46,401 nucleotides of DNA from Bacteroidota bacterium (GTDB lineage Bacteria > Bacteroidota > Bacteroidia > Chitinophagales > Chitinophagaceae): contig JABDAV010000015.1 of NCBI GenBank assembly GCA_013289015.1, positions 1 to 46,401 of the forward strand. Direction: 5' to 3'. Position 1 is the stretch's first letter. The number at the start of each line of letters is the position of its first letter. Both the position numbers and the translations under genes were made by a program. The notes under the pieces were generated by a model. That model was not told where the DNA came from, ran no database searches, and saw only the letters and a program-made list of their open reading frames with translations. This document shows positions 7,636 to 16,748 of the stretch, in pieces.

Positions 7636-10248
7636 TCAGCGGATGAGTACAAAAGTTCCTTTTTTTGAATAAGAGTTATTATTATAATCTACTGCTTCAA
7701 TTACATATACATAAGTGCCACTCGCTTGTTTCGATCCGTTGTAAGTGCCATCCCAGCCTTTATCGGGAGTGCTTGTACTAAACATAAGTTGCCCCCAGCG
7801 GTTATAAACCCTGAAATACAGGAATTGTTTCATGCCGGCTACAGTCGGCCGGAAAATATCGTTTAAACCATCCCCGTTTGGGGTAAATGCAGATGGAATC
7901 AGTACTCCAGGTTGCGTATTGAATATGTAAATCTTTATGCTGTCATTACCATAACAACCTTCGGGAGTACTCACCCTTACATTATAAGAAACCGTATCAG
8001 GGCCGTCATTAAAAACAGCAACAGGATTTGCAATGAAGGGGCTGGATAAATTGCTTGAAGGTGTCCATTTATAATTGGTGCCTCCTGTAGCATTTAACTG
8101 TAAAGGTTGCGATCTTACTATTGTTGTATCATTTCCTGCAAAGGCAATAACTTTTGGTATAACTGTTACCAAAACGGAATCGTAGGAAGGCTTGGGGCAA
8201 CCTACAGTATCATACACCTGCAATGCATATTTTGTAGTAGTTGCGGGTCCAACAACCGGTGACAAACTATTGGGATCTACAATAGAATTGGTAGGGCTCC
8301 ACGAAAAACTGCTGCCTGCTATGGCAGCATTTAGCTGTGTGGTTTTTCCATAGCAGATCGCTACATCAGCGCCTGCACTGGCAGCCGGGTAAGGAACAAC
8401 CCTTACTGTTGTTGCATCTTTTGCAACACATTTGCCTACAGATGCTGTTAATACATAAGTGGTGTTTAACAAAGGTGCAGCCAAAGGAGAAGCTATAGTG
8501 CTGCGGCTTAAACCCGCCGGGGGTGACCATGAAAAATACAATGCGTTGGTAGATGGAGATAACTGTATGCTATCGGTTTTACAAATGGTTGTATCAGAAG
8601 GCATACTCAGATCGACCTTATCAATAACATTTACCCTTACCGAATCATTTGCTACACAACCTTTGTAGCGCACCGTTATGTTATACGTAGTAGATTGTTT
8701 TGGGTATACAAGCGGCCTGCTGTCGCTTGTATCAGAAATATCATAAGCCGGTGTCCATTTAAATACCGCACCATTTGTTGTTGTTGAAGAATTTAGTTGC
8801 AACGTATCAATACTGCAGATAAGTGTATCAACGAAACGTAAATTGAGGTTAGGTCCGTTATCAACCTGTAAAAGTTGTGTTGCAGTATCAATACATCCTT
8901 TTGAGCTCGTTGCAATTAATGTTATTGTTTTCTGGCCCGTATCCAGGTAGGTATAAACAGGGTCTTTTGCCGTATCGCTTAAATTATCATTATCACCAAA
9001 AAACCATTGCCATGAATTTACATATCCATATTTTGCAGTGGTAAGGTCTGTGAAATTATACGGATTTGTAATACAGCTTCCATCAATAGAAAAATCAGCT
9101 TTAAATCCAGGAAAAATCTTCACTTGTGTTTTGGCAGAGTCTTCGCAACCTAAGCCGTTCTTTGCTTTTAATTTCACATTATAAACACCTGTATCCGGAT
9201 AAGTAAATGACGGATTTGCCTGCGATGATGTATCAGAAGTTATCGAGGTTACGCCAAAATCCCACGAATATTGAAAATCGGGCCTGAAAGCTCTGTTCAC
9301 GAAGTTAAAACTGTAGCTATCACAGCTAATGTAAGCAGAATCAAGATCAGCGCCTCCCAATTGGCAATTAGATACATCAATATGCAGTTCTTTCCGTGTG
9401 TGACCGATGTACACTCCCTGTCTGAATTCATCTACGCAAACCGCCACCACATACGTACCCGTTTCCTGTGGGGCGAACCCGGTAATCATTCCTGTTGATG
9501 GGTTTATAGTTACACTTGCTCCCATTGGGCTTGAACCCGAAAATCCTCCTATATAAGGGACTGATGGATATGGCGGGGCAGCCGGATTTTCTACAACCGG
9601 ATCTAATTCTGAACCTCCGGTTAAACCAGTGCAAAACGTATATGTTAATGAGTCTCCATCAATATCCTTCGCGGAAAAATCAAACGCAAAATAAGATCCA
9701 TAGCAAATTGCAACAGTATCATTAGATTTAAAAACAGGGCTGTTGTCGTTAATGTTACTGCCACCGGGAATTGTTATGGTATAAGTTAAGCCTGTAGAAT
9801 TTGAATTGGGCACATTGGCAATACCTGCAATACGGCAACAACGTTGAACAGCAAGTGTGTACCCGTTTTGGTTTTTAGGCACGGTAATCTCTGCTGTATA
9901 TTCTGCAACGAGATAACACACATACGGCGGATTAGTAAAGCAAGGTCCGAAATCGCTTTTTTGTTCCGTGGTCAAACTTGTTTTGGCTATATAATTCGAA
10001 GAGCCGATTTCTGCAGATGTAACAGCATCAAATACTGAAAGCCATATTCCCGGGTCAACTTTATCCGGCTGACGGCAATCTGAATATTGATAAAATGAAA
10101 CCCTGTATTGTACATCATTACCTGATGTGCCGAGATATGTATATTTTATCCAGCCTCCTTTAAGATGATTAGCATATACATGCTGTGCTGAGAGGAGAAA
10201 CACCAGTATCAATAGCTGAGGGTAGAGTATAAGCTTATTCAATCTCAT
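7636..10248 (-). CDS. Secreted PKD-repeat protein with gliding-motility/CHU C-terminal domain (copy 2)
   Basis: 870 residues, a full-length paralogue of the preceding entry. Shared landmarks appear in the same order: ANHLKGGWIKYTY near residue 27, FYQYSDC, CYLVAEYTAEITVPKN, CCRIAG, DIDGDSLTYTFC, two PKD domains, repeated Ig-like units, and a CHU_C domain (IPSAFTPNGDGLNDIF, VYNRWGQLMF, DKGWDG). The DNA around both stop codons is also nearly the same (the GTFVLIR ending and a few bases past the TGA), which points to gene duplication. The start codon overlaps the end of the alpha/beta hydrolase gene by 14 bases, so the two are probably co-transcribed. Confidence 0.9.
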   Translation of the reverse strand: MRLNKLILYPQLLILVFLLSAQHVYANHLKGGWIKYTYLGTSGNDVQYRVSFYQYSDCRQPDKVDPGIWLSVFDAVTSAEIGSSNYIAKTSLTTEQKSDFGPCFTNPPYVCYLVAEYTAEITVPKNQNGYTLAVQRCCRIAGIANVPNSNSTGLTYTITIPGGSNINDNSPVFKSNDTVAICYGSYFAFDFSAKDIDGDSLTYTFCTGLTGGSELDPVVENPAAPPYPSVPYIGGFSGSSPMGASVTINPSTGMITGFAPQETGTYVVAVCVDEFRQGVYIGHTRKELHIDVSNCQLGGADLDSAYISCDSYSFNFVNRAFRPDFQYSWDFGVTSITSDTSSQANPSFTYPDTGVYNVKLKAKNGLGCEDSAKTQVKIFPGFKADFSIDGSCITNPYNFTDLTTAKYGYVNSWQWFFGDNDNLSDTAKDPVYTYLDTGQKTITLIATSSKGCIDTATQLLQVDNGPNLNLRFVDTLICSIDTLQLNSSTTTNGAVFKWTPAYDISDTSDSRPLVYPKQSTTYNITVRYKGCVANDSVRVNVIDKVDLSMPSDTTICKTDSIQLSPSTNALYFSWSPPAGLSRSTIASPLAAPLLNTTYVLTASVGKCVAKDATTVRVVPYPAASAGADVAICYGKTTQLNAAIAGSSFSWSPTNSIVDPNSLSPVVGPATTTKYALQVYDTVGCPKPSYDSVLVTVIPKVIAFAGNDTTIVRSQPLQLNATGGTNYKWTPSSNLSSPFIANPVAVFNDGPDTVSYNVRVSTPEGCYGNDSIKIYIFNTQPGVLIPSAFTPNGDGLNDIFRPTVAGMKQFLYFRVYNRWGQLMFSTSTPDKGWDGTYNGSKQASGTYVYVIEAVDYNNNSYSKKGTFVLIR

Positions 10249-11041
10249 TTACAAATTGCTTCAATATCCTGTTTAACTTTTCCGGCGCTTCCAACATACT
10301 CATGTGGCCGGTGTCTTCGATGATGTGAATGTAAGAAACTTCGGGCAGACGCACCTGCTTAAGCAAATCTTTTAAGGGTGCTGCAACATCTTCGGTTCCT
10401 ACCACAAACAAAACCGGTATACTGCTTTTTTCGAGCACATCTGTTTTATCGTTCCTGTTCATCATTGCATAATAATATTCCTGCAGGTTTTCTGTTTTAA
10501 AATCTTTCCCTTCTTCGATCAGTTCATCAATCACCGGCTGGTTTTTTTGCTTAAATACACCGGAAAACAAATTAGGTGTTGTTGTTTTTATAAAGGCATA
10601 ACCACCGTAAGATTGCATAATCTCAATTCCGCGCAAACGATTTTGTTTTTTTTCTTCACTATCTGCAAATGCAGTTGAATTCACCAATCCGAATGCTTTT
10701 AATTTTTCCGGATATTTTTCCGCGAAAGATAAAGTAATATATCCGCCCATGCTATGGCCTAACAATATGCAATGCTCAATTTTTTCATTTATTAATATTG
10801 AATTAATACTTTCTGCAAGCGCTTCTACTGTTAAATGTTCATCGCCGCTATCGAACAATGCTGATTCGCCTGAACCGGGAATATCAGGAATGATAAGTTT
10901 GAATGAACCACGTAAACTCTCTGCCTGGTTTTTCCATACAGTATTCGTTTCGGCAAAACCATGCAACAATATTAAAGAGCTGCCTTCTCCATATACAAAA
11001 TAAACAAGTGGCTTGTTTTTATATTGAATGTTTTTTTTCAT
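10235..11041 (-). CDS. Alpha/beta hydrolase
   Basis: 268 residues with the full alpha/beta-hydrolase fold signature. The oxyanion region is LILLHGFAE. The nucleophile elbow is GHSMGGY (Ser near residue 97). The probable acid is the Asp in VVGTEDVAAP and the catalytic His is in EDTGHMSM. DIPGSGES is the usual loop after strand 4. No signal peptide, so cytoplasmic. The substrate cannot be told from sequence; the closest general types are esterases and peroxidase-like hydrolases. The start lies within the last 23 bases of the DUF4105 gene and the end overlaps the adhesin-like gene, giving a tightly packed minus-strand run. Confidence 0.88.
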   Translation of the reverse strand: MKKNIQYKNKPLVYFVYGEGSSLILLHGFAETNTVWKNQAESLRGSFKLIIPDIPGSGESALFDSGDEHLTVEALAESINSILINEKIEHCILLGHSMGGYITLSFAEKYPEKLKAFGLVNSTAFADSEEKKQNRLRGIEIMQSYGGYAFIKTTTPNLFSGVFKQKNQPVIDELIEEGKDFKTENLQEYYYAMMNRNDKTDVLEKSSIPVLFVVGTEDVAAPLKDLLKQVRLPEVSYIHIIEDTGHMSMLEAPEKLNRILKQFVNEIE

Positions 11042-12206
11042 TAAGCGGGCTGCCCCTGTATTTGTTTGAAAGAATTACATAACGGTTTAATAACAAAATT
11101 ACAACAGGCAGTAAGGCTATATTCATTTGCTGAGGCAACCAGAACCATGCTGCCAGCAGTAATGCTGTAATAACGGCAGCAATAAAAAAATAGTTGCTTA
11201 ACCAGGCTGGTTTTTTTATAAGTGCAAAAGCTGCAGGAAGGTTAAATGGCAACGCCCATGCAAGATTAAAATTATTCTCGCAAACCGTATGATCGGTTGC
11301 GAACCACATGAACAATATTAATATTCCGATCAATCCTGTTACATAAAATAATAAAGAATCAAGAATGCTTGTGAACGTTTGTGCCCAATTCGCCTTTACT
11401 CTTGATATAAAAAAAACTGCTATTGCAATTATTGCAAGCACTATAAAAGGAACGAATCCTCCCGATGCATTTTGTTTTGCTTTACCATCAAACAAAACAG
11501 TTGCTTTACCAGCTAACAGCCTATCCTGTTGCTTCGCATCAGCGAGGCCTTTCATAAAAAATTCAGGCATGAACATCGCTTCATCATTAGACACGGTGCG
11601 ATCTATGCGGCTTCCCAATAAAATATCCATTCCCAATTCAATCCAGGGTTCTTCTCCGCGATCAAGATAATAGTGAATGAGATCTCTTGAAGTTGTTTTA
11701 TCAGGAACAACTTTGTTTGTGATAAATGCTCCGGGAATATTTTCAAGCACAATATTTTTTACTCTTGTTGTACAGTTATCCAGCAAAAAATCATATTTAT
11801 AAAAACGGTTATCGCCCTGCATGTTATAATTTATAGCAGAAATGATCTTTTGTCTTGCAGTACTATCGATATTTAACACCTGTTCATACACATTGCGTTT
11901 ATCTTCAATATACTCCTGCATAAAATCAGGATAATAATCGGCAGAAGAATAATACAACAATTTGCCTCTTAAAAATTTCAGGTAAAAGTATGACTGATCA
12001 AAGGTAAAGCCGCCCCAGTTAAACACAACATCCAGATGAGCAGTGCTGTCAATAACGCGTATAGCTGTATGACCAAACAATGAATACAACTCCTCTCCCG
12101 GGCCGCATGTAATCACACTTATGCGTGTGTGCGCACTATTAATTTGCGCATTTAAAGAGGCAGAAAAAATTAAACTCAGTATGCAGGAAAAAAATCTTTT
12201 CATCAA
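11019..12206 (-). CDS. DUF4105 / Lnb N-terminal periplasmic domain membrane protein
   Basis: 395 residues. A signal sequence (residues 1-20) precedes a periplasmic domain with the DUF4105 pattern: CGPGEELYSLFGHTAIRV (candidate His), FNWGGFTF, FLRGKLLYYSS and YKYDFLLDNCTTRV (candidate Cys). The C-terminal 150 residues contain about five hydrophobic helices (for example FVPFIVLAIIAIAVFF and VTGLIGILILFMWFATDH). This architecture matches the Bacteroidota family that includes Lnb, reported to N-acylate lipoproteins. The conserved His and Cys fit a papain-like/NlpC-type catalytic pair. Assignment to lipoprotein maturation rests on family knowledge only. Confidence 0.8.
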   Translation of the reverse strand: MMKRFFSCILSLIFSASLNAQINSAHTRISVITCGPGEELYSLFGHTAIRVIDSTAHLDVVFNWGGFTFDQSYFYLKFLRGKLLYYSSADYYPDFMQEYIEDKRNVYEQVLNIDSTARQKIISAINYNMQGDNRFYKYDFLLDNCTTRVKNIVLENIPGAFITNKVVPDKTTSRDLIHYYLDRGEEPWIELGMDILLGSRIDRTVSNDEAMFMPEFFMKGLADAKQQDRLLAGKATVLFDGKAKQNASGGFVPFIVLAIIAIAVFFISRVKANWAQTFTSILDSLLFYVTGLIGILILFMWFATDHTVCENNFNLAWALPFNLPAAFALIKKPAWLSNYFFIAAVITALLLAAWFWLPQQMNIALLPVVILLLNRYVILSNKYRGSPLNEKKHSI

Positions 12207-12245
12207 GTGACAGTTATAAGAAATATGATTCTTTGTTTAAAATCT

Positions 12246-13250
12246 TTAAATGATTGGAATGGCATCGGCAGTTCCATAACGCTCATTCTTAATTATGTTC
12301 TCCATTGTCCATCCTTTATTTTGTTCTGATAGAGGACGTGTTGTTTTTCCATCTTCTTTAAACGCAACAGCACAACTTACAGGATAAGTTCCATCTGTGT
12401 GAACAAACATTTCAATGCTTTCGCCAAATTCTGAAATCAATAATGCCTTCAACGCATCAACCTCATCATGTGCTTCCAGTACATTCAAATAAAAAGGAAC
12501 GGTAAGATGGCAATCAATATGCAATACACTGCCGTATTTTATAATACGGAGATTATGTATGTCGATCCAGTTCGGGCGTTTATTTTCATTCAACAATTTC
12601 ACCATTCTCTCAATCAATTTTATATCGGCTTCATCCATAATACCGGCAAGCGATTTACGGATGATGCTATAACCATTCCATATTATAATGACAGAAAGAA
12701 CGCAGGCAGTTATCTTATCAAGCCAGTAAAAATGTGTGAAGAAAATAATAAGCAGTGCAGCAATAATTGCAAGCGTTGAATAAGTGTCGATAACCAAGTG
12801 TTTGCCGCTTGATTCCAATGCAAGAGAATTGTTTTTCTTTCCTATGTTTAAGCAAATCAATCCTGCTATAAAATTTACGATTGCTGTTGAAGCGATCAGC
12901 CATATACCTGTATCTAATTTTTCAATAGGTTTATTGTGAATAAGATTGGCTATTGCTTCATACAATATCAACAATCCTGATGCTACAATCAAACCACCTT
13001 CGGCAGCAGCAGAAATAAATTCAGCTTTACCATGGCCATAAGGATGTTCTGTATCTTTTGGTTTGGCTGCAACGTATAAACTATACAGGCCAATAAAGCC
13101 CGCAATAACATTTACAATACTTTCAAGTGCGTCTGAAAGAATTGCAAGCGAATTGGTGTAGTAATAAGCAATAATTTTTACAGAAAAAAGTATTACTGAT
13201 AAAGCTGTAATCCACTTTTGAACGCGTAAGTTTTGTTGTGCTGTTTGCAA
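12246..13250 (-). CDS. Cation diffusion facilitator (CDF) transporter
   Basis: 334 residues with six hydrophobic helices in the first 210, then a cytoplasmic domain. CDF signatures are SLAILSDALESIVN (helix 2), HPYGHGKAE (the conserved loop after helix 2) and HLVIDTYST (helix 5, H-x3-D metal site). The C-terminal domain has IDCHLTVPFYLNVLEAHDEVD, the usual histidine-containing metal-sensing fold, followed by a short extra tail. These are proton-coupled exporters of Zn, Fe, Mn or similar divalent metals. The metal cannot be assigned. It lies 18 bases beyond the start of the superoxide dismutase gene in the same direction, so a metal-homeostasis or oxidative-stress link is possible. Confidence 0.9.
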   Translation of the reverse strand: MQTAQQNLRVQKWITALSVILFSVKIIAYYYTNSLAILSDALESIVNVIAGFIGLYSLYVAAKPKDTEHPYGHGKAEFISAAAEGGLIVASGLLILYEAIANLIHNKPIEKLDTGIWLIASTAIVNFIAGLICLNIGKKNNSLALESSGKHLVIDTYSTLAIIAALLIIFFTHFYWLDKITACVLSVIIIWNGYSIIRKSLAGIMDEADIKLIERMVKLLNENKRPNWIDIHNLRIIKYGSVLHIDCHLTVPFYLNVLEAHDEVDALKALLISEFGESIEMFVHTDGTYPVSCAVAFKEDGKTTRPLSEQNKGWTMENIIKNERYGTADAIPII

Positions 13251-13268
13251 TTAAAAATAATTAAGCAT

Positions 13269-14054
13269 TTAAACATTTGCTTCAAACCGTTGTTGAATAA
13301 AATTCCAGTTTACAATATTCCACCATGCAGTTATATAATCGGGGCGCTTATTTTGATACTTTAAGTAATAAGCATGTTCCCACACATCAATACCCATAAC
13401 CGGAAAGCCTTTCAGGTCACTTATATCCATCAAAGGATTATCCTGGTTTGGTGTTGAACCGATCACCAGCTTTTTATCATTTGTATAAACCAGCCATGCC
13501 CAGCCGCTGCCAAAACGGGTTTTGGCAGCATCATTGAATTGTGTTTTAAAAGCATCAAATGAATTGAAGTCTCTTGTGATCAAATCCGAAAACTTTGCTG
13601 CCGGTGCAGTGGCTGAAGACTGAGGCGCCATAATTTTCCAGAATAACTCATGATTATAATGGCCGCCTGCATTGTTGCGCATCTTTGTTGAATATTTTGA
13701 TATGGATGCAAGCACCATTTCAAGCGGTGTTGTTTGTGTATTTATATTTTCTGCTGTGCAGGCTTCACCTAAATTTTTTGCATATGCAGCGGCATGTTTG
13801 GTATAATGAATTTCCATCGTCATTGCATTTACCGAAGGTTCAAGCGCATTATAATTATATGCCAAAGGCATTTGTGTATAAGGCGTACTTTTCTTCTGCC
13901 CATTATAACCGGCGAATTTTATATTTTCTGCAAATGATGGTAAAGCTGCGGCTGAAATGCCTGCAGCCAATGTTGCTTTTGCGCTTGTTTTTATAAAGCT
14001 TCTGCGGCTTTCATTATTTACATTTTTCATACAAGGTTTTATTGATTGCTTCAA
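13269..14054 (-). CDS. Fe/Mn superoxide dismutase with twin-arginine signal
   Basis: 261 residues. The catalytic domain carries the metal ligands in IHYTKHAAAY (first His), NNAGGHYNHELFW (second His) and GIDVWEHAYY (Asp and His); the gateway Tyr is kept, although one His next to the first ligand motif is Ala. It converts superoxide to oxygen and hydrogen peroxide. The N-terminus has SRRSFIKTSAKA followed by a hydrophobic stretch and an ALPSFA cleavage-like site, a Tat export signal. Folded, metal-loaded export to the periplasm is therefore likely, unlike the usual cytoplasmic enzyme. A second in-frame Met at residue 9 is an alternative start. It ends 18 bases before the CDF gene and starts 2 bases after the LptF/G stop. 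Confidence 0.92.
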   Translation of the reverse strand: MKQSIKPCMKNVNNESRRSFIKTSAKATLAAGISAAALPSFAENIKFAGYNGQKKSTPYTQMPLAYNYNALEPSVNAMTMEIHYTKHAAAYAKNLGEACTAENINTQTTPLEMVLASISKYSTKMRNNAGGHYNHELFWKIMAPQSSATAPAAKFSDLITRDFNSFDAFKTQFNDAAKTRFGSGWAWLVYTNDKKLVIGSTPNQDNPLMDISDLKGFPVMGIDVWEHAYYLKYQNKRPDYITAWWNIVNWNFIQQRFEANV

Positions 14055-14056
14055 AA

Positions 14057-15631
14057 TTAACCTGATTCAGTGTTTGCATCTGTTGATTTATTGCGAAAAC
14101 CAGCAATAGATTTTAATTGCTTAAACGTTCTGAAATAAAATTCTTTATTAAACAATTGAGAATCTCTCATTGCCTTTGAAGTCAGAAAAAAACCTATGGG
14201 CACTAATACGAAAGTAGAAAGCCACATACCTGCAAATGGAGTAGACAAGCCTTGTCTTGCAAATTTTTCTCCAAACGTGTCAAGCAAATGAAATATCACG
14301 AAGAATACAACTGCAAAAACCAACGGCGAACCCAGGCCACCTTTGCGAATGATAGAACCAAGCGGAGCGCCGATCATAAAAAGTACAAGGCATGCAAAAG
14401 ACAAACTGAATTTACGGTGCCATTCAATATCATTTTTTCGCAGGTTATCTTCTATAGTGCCTGACTCGTTTGCAGCAAGGTCAATAAAACTTTTTACAGA
14501 ATTTAAGTTGGTTAAAGAGCGCTCGTAATTGGAAAGCATTTCTGCATCGGGAATAATATCATATATAGAAGGGGAATCGTTTGCTGTAATGTTGGTAAAA
14601 CTTTCTATAGAATTTAAGTTGCTTATAAAGTGTTTGTTGTTAGAAAGTATTTCAGGATCGGGAATAATATCAAATATTGTTTTGTGAGGCTTTTTCTTCA
14701 ATGTATCCGGTATTGCCCAGGTGCTGTCTTTATACTTATAAAAATAAAGCAATGGCTGAAGCTGGGATTGCAAGCGTGTTCTATTGGCAACCTTTAAACT
14801 GTTGATCGAATCAATGGAAAGATTCAGCTGGTGAACTGTAAGCATTTTAGGATCCCATCTAAACAAACTGTCTTGTGTACGGCTCATCTGGAAACCGCTT
14901 AGGTCCATATCTTTTTTATACTCTTTGAATCCAAGCCTTATGAAATCAGAATTGGCGCCTGAAGAATAACGGTTACCATTTTCCTGGTAATTCCATCCAT
15001 CTCTCAATGTAAATTCAAGAAAGCGTTTATCGGGCGTAACTTTCATTACGCCGCTTTTCGCAACTAAAAAATTATCCTGTGGCCCAAAAGTCTTTTCATA
15101 AATCACAACATTGCGAATGGTGCTGTCATCTTTTTCTTTTTTACCCACCTTAATTACATAGCCTTCTATCTTATCATAAAAAACACCTTCTTTTATATCC
15201 AATGCAGGCTTTGTAACAATGATATCATATTTTAATGCATTCAGTTTAAGATTGGCAACGGGTATGATATTGTTTGCGAATAAAAAAGCAAGCCCGCTTA
15301 TAAAAACAGCAACTATGAGCAAGGGCATCATAAACCGGATCAGCGGAATACCTGCGGATTTTATTGCTACTAATTCAAAGCTTTCACCAAGATTACCAAA
15401 AGTCATTATTGATGATAACAAAAGCGACAATGGCAATGCAAGCGGAATTGCGGTTGCAGCAACATAACCAATAAGTTTCAAGATAGTAATTACATCAAGG
15501 CCTTTTCCAACAAGGTCATCAATATACAACCAGAAAAACTGCATCACCAATACGAAAAGCGAAATAAGAAATGTGGCAATGAAAGGGCCAACAAAGGCTT
15601 TGATGATAAGTTTATCAAGTTTTTTAATCAC
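14057..15631 (-). CDS. LptF/LptG (YjgP/YjgQ) lipopolysaccharide-export permease
   Basis: The product has the YjgP/YjgQ permease layout. N-terminal helices include AFVGPFIATFLISLFVLV, then LPLSLLLSSIMTFGNLGES and the family-typical ELVAIKSAGI. A periplasmic beta-jellyroll region follows, and three C-terminal helices (FSLSFACLVLFMIGAPLGS and others). With LptB these proteins extract LPS from the inner membrane. I chose the GTG at 15631 (VIKKLDKLIIKAF), which matches the usual family start. The only upstream ATG, at 15781, adds 50 atypical residues overlapping the divergent gene. A TACATTTG -7-like box lies about 35 bases upstream of the GTG on the minus strand. The periplasmic region contains a 37-residue tandem duplication. 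Confidence 0.85.
   Translation of the reverse strand: MIKKLDKLIIKAFVGPFIATFLISLFVLVMQFFWLYIDDLVGKGLDVITILKLIGYVAATAIPLALPLSLLLSSIMTFGNLGESFELVAIKSAGIPLIRFMMPLLIVAVFISGLAFLFANNIIPVANLKLNALKYDIIVTKPALDIKEGVFYDKIEGYVIKVGKKEKDDSTIRNVVIYEKTFGPQDNFLVAKSGVMKVTPDKRFLEFTLRDGWNYQENGNRYSSGANSDFIRLGFKEYKKDMDLSGFQMSRTQDSLFRWDPKMLTVHQLNLSIDSINSLKVANRTRLQSQLQPLLYFYKYKDSTWAIPDTLKKKPHKTIFDIIPDPEILSNNKHFISNLNSIESFTNITANDSPSIYDIIPDAEMLSNYERSLTNLNSVKSFIDLAANESGTIEDNLRKNDIEWHRKFSLSFACLVLFMIGAPLGSIIRKGGLGSPLVFAVVFFVIFHLLDTFGEKFARQGLSTPFAGMWLSTFVLVPIGFFLTSKAMRDSQLFNKEFYFRTFKQLKSIAGFRNKSTDANTESG
14453..14674 (-). repeat. Tandem 111-bp (37-residue) in-frame duplication inside LptF/G gene
   Basis: Two adjacent units, 14564-14674 and 14453-14563, encode FDIIPDPEILSNN... 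and YDIIPDAEMLSNY.... Later positions also match: NLNSIESF / NLNSVKSF and ANDS / ANES. The period is exactly 111 bases and the units have diverged, so the duplication is not very recent. It lies in the periplasmic region before the last membrane helices. Confidence 0.85.
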
Positions 15632-15656
15632 TTTGCGGTTGCTTAAGCGGAAATTT

Positions 15657-16259
15657 ATGAGTGGTACAAATGTAGAGCTTTCAAAAAATGAATCGGAACT
15701 TGTTACAAACAGCGAATTTATTTTAACAAAGAATAGAATTATAGAAAAGGTGTACAATTTGTTTGGCGATCTTATAGGCAATTATCAAACAATGTTGTAT
15801 GAATATATAACCACATTGCCTGCTGAAGTTTTTTCTGTATCGCCCAAAATATATAAAGGTGAAAATTATTTAGGATTGCCTTATGTAATGATGGATTACC
15901 CGAGAGTGTTCTTGAGGAATGATGTTTTAGCTGTAAGAAGCTTTTTCTGGTGGGGAAATTTTTTCAGTATCACATTACATTTATCCGGTAAATTTTTAAC
16001 TGAGCATAAGAATAATATTTTGTGCGGACTAAAAAATAAAAATGCTGCAGACCTATTTGTTTGCATTCATGATGAGCAATGGGATCATCATTTTGAAATA
16101 ACAAATTATAAATCTTTAAACGATATTAATATTGAAGAGACTTTGCAAAAACCTTTTTTAAAAATCGCTAAAAAACTTTCTTTAACTGATTGGGGAAAGT
16201 CTTTTAATTTTTTTGAAAGCAGTTGTGCAGCTCTTCTGAAGTTACTGGCAGCAAGCTAA
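15657..16259 (+). CDS. Conserved-looking protein of unknown function
   Basis: About 200 residues starting at ATG 15657. Earlier in-frame ATGs exist (for example 15573) but would run antisense through the LptF/G coding region. No signal peptide or clear membrane helix. Noticeable segments are YITTLPAEVFSVSPKIYKGE, LPYVMMDYPRVF, VRSFFWWGNFFSITLHLSG and FVCIHDEQWDHHFE, with many aromatics and a His/Asp/Glu-rich patch. I do not recognise a characterised family. It is divergent from LptF/G and its stop overlaps the convergent START-like gene by 4 bases. The true start could also be further downstream. Confidence 0.65.
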   Translation: MSGTNVELSKNESELVTNSEFILTKNRIIEKVYNLFGDLIGNYQTMLYEYITTLPAEVFSVSPKIYKGENYLGLPYVMMDYPRVFLRNDVLAVRSFFWWGNFFSITLHLSGKFLTEHKNNILCGLKNKNAADLFVCIHDEQWDHHFEITNYKSLNDINIEETLQKPFLKIAKKLSLTDWGKSFNFFESSCAALLKLLAAS

Positions 16260-16636
16260 TTGCCGAGACGATGAAAGAGTTCTTTAACCTGGTATTCCCA
16301 AAGTTGTGTTTGGTCTTTTATTTCGTTCTTTTCAGCAAAGTCTTTTATAACAAGAATCGTTTGGTTGGTGATCTCTGTTTTTTCGATCTTGAATTCAAAA
16401 TATTCGTCTTTGGGCGCAGTCTGCCAATGAAAGCGGATAAATTTATCCAGTTCAGAATCCATTACTTCTGCTTTTTCAACAGATCCATTCCATGAAAAAA
16501 TAAAAACATTATCCCTTTCATCAACTTTATCAGCGAACCATTCCCCTAATCCCGCAGGAGTAGAAAGAAATCCGTATAAAATAGCTGGCGAGCATCTTAC
16601 GGGGTATTCGAGCGTAAACATTTGTTTTTTAGGCAT
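16256..16636 (-). CDS. START-like (AHSA1/SRPBCC-type) domain protein
   Basis: 126 residues forming a single START/SRPBCC-like helix-grip fold. It opens with FTLEYPVRCSPAILYGFLST, then AGLGEWFADKVD, FSWNGSVEKAEV and IRFHWQTAPKDEYFEF, with a C-terminal helix LWEYQVKELFHRLGN. This matches the short Bacteroidota START-like family rather than polyketide cyclases. The fold holds a hydrophobic cavity that could bind a lipid-like ligand; no function is established. Cytoplasmic. It is followed after about 110 bases by aroE in the same direction. Confidence 0.75.
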   Translation of the reverse strand: MPKKQMFTLEYPVRCSPAILYGFLSTPAGLGEWFADKVDERDNVFIFSWNGSVEKAEVMDSELDKFIRFHWQTAPKDEYFEFKIEKTEITNQTILVIKDFAEKNEIKDQTQLWEYQVKELFHRLGN

Positions 16637-16748
16637 CCTTTCAACTTTATCTGTTTTTCACAGGTTGCAATAATATTAAATTAATCTCACCACAAAAATT
16701 TTTTTAGTAACTCTTTATTTTCCCTTAAATCATGACTTGAAGGCATAT

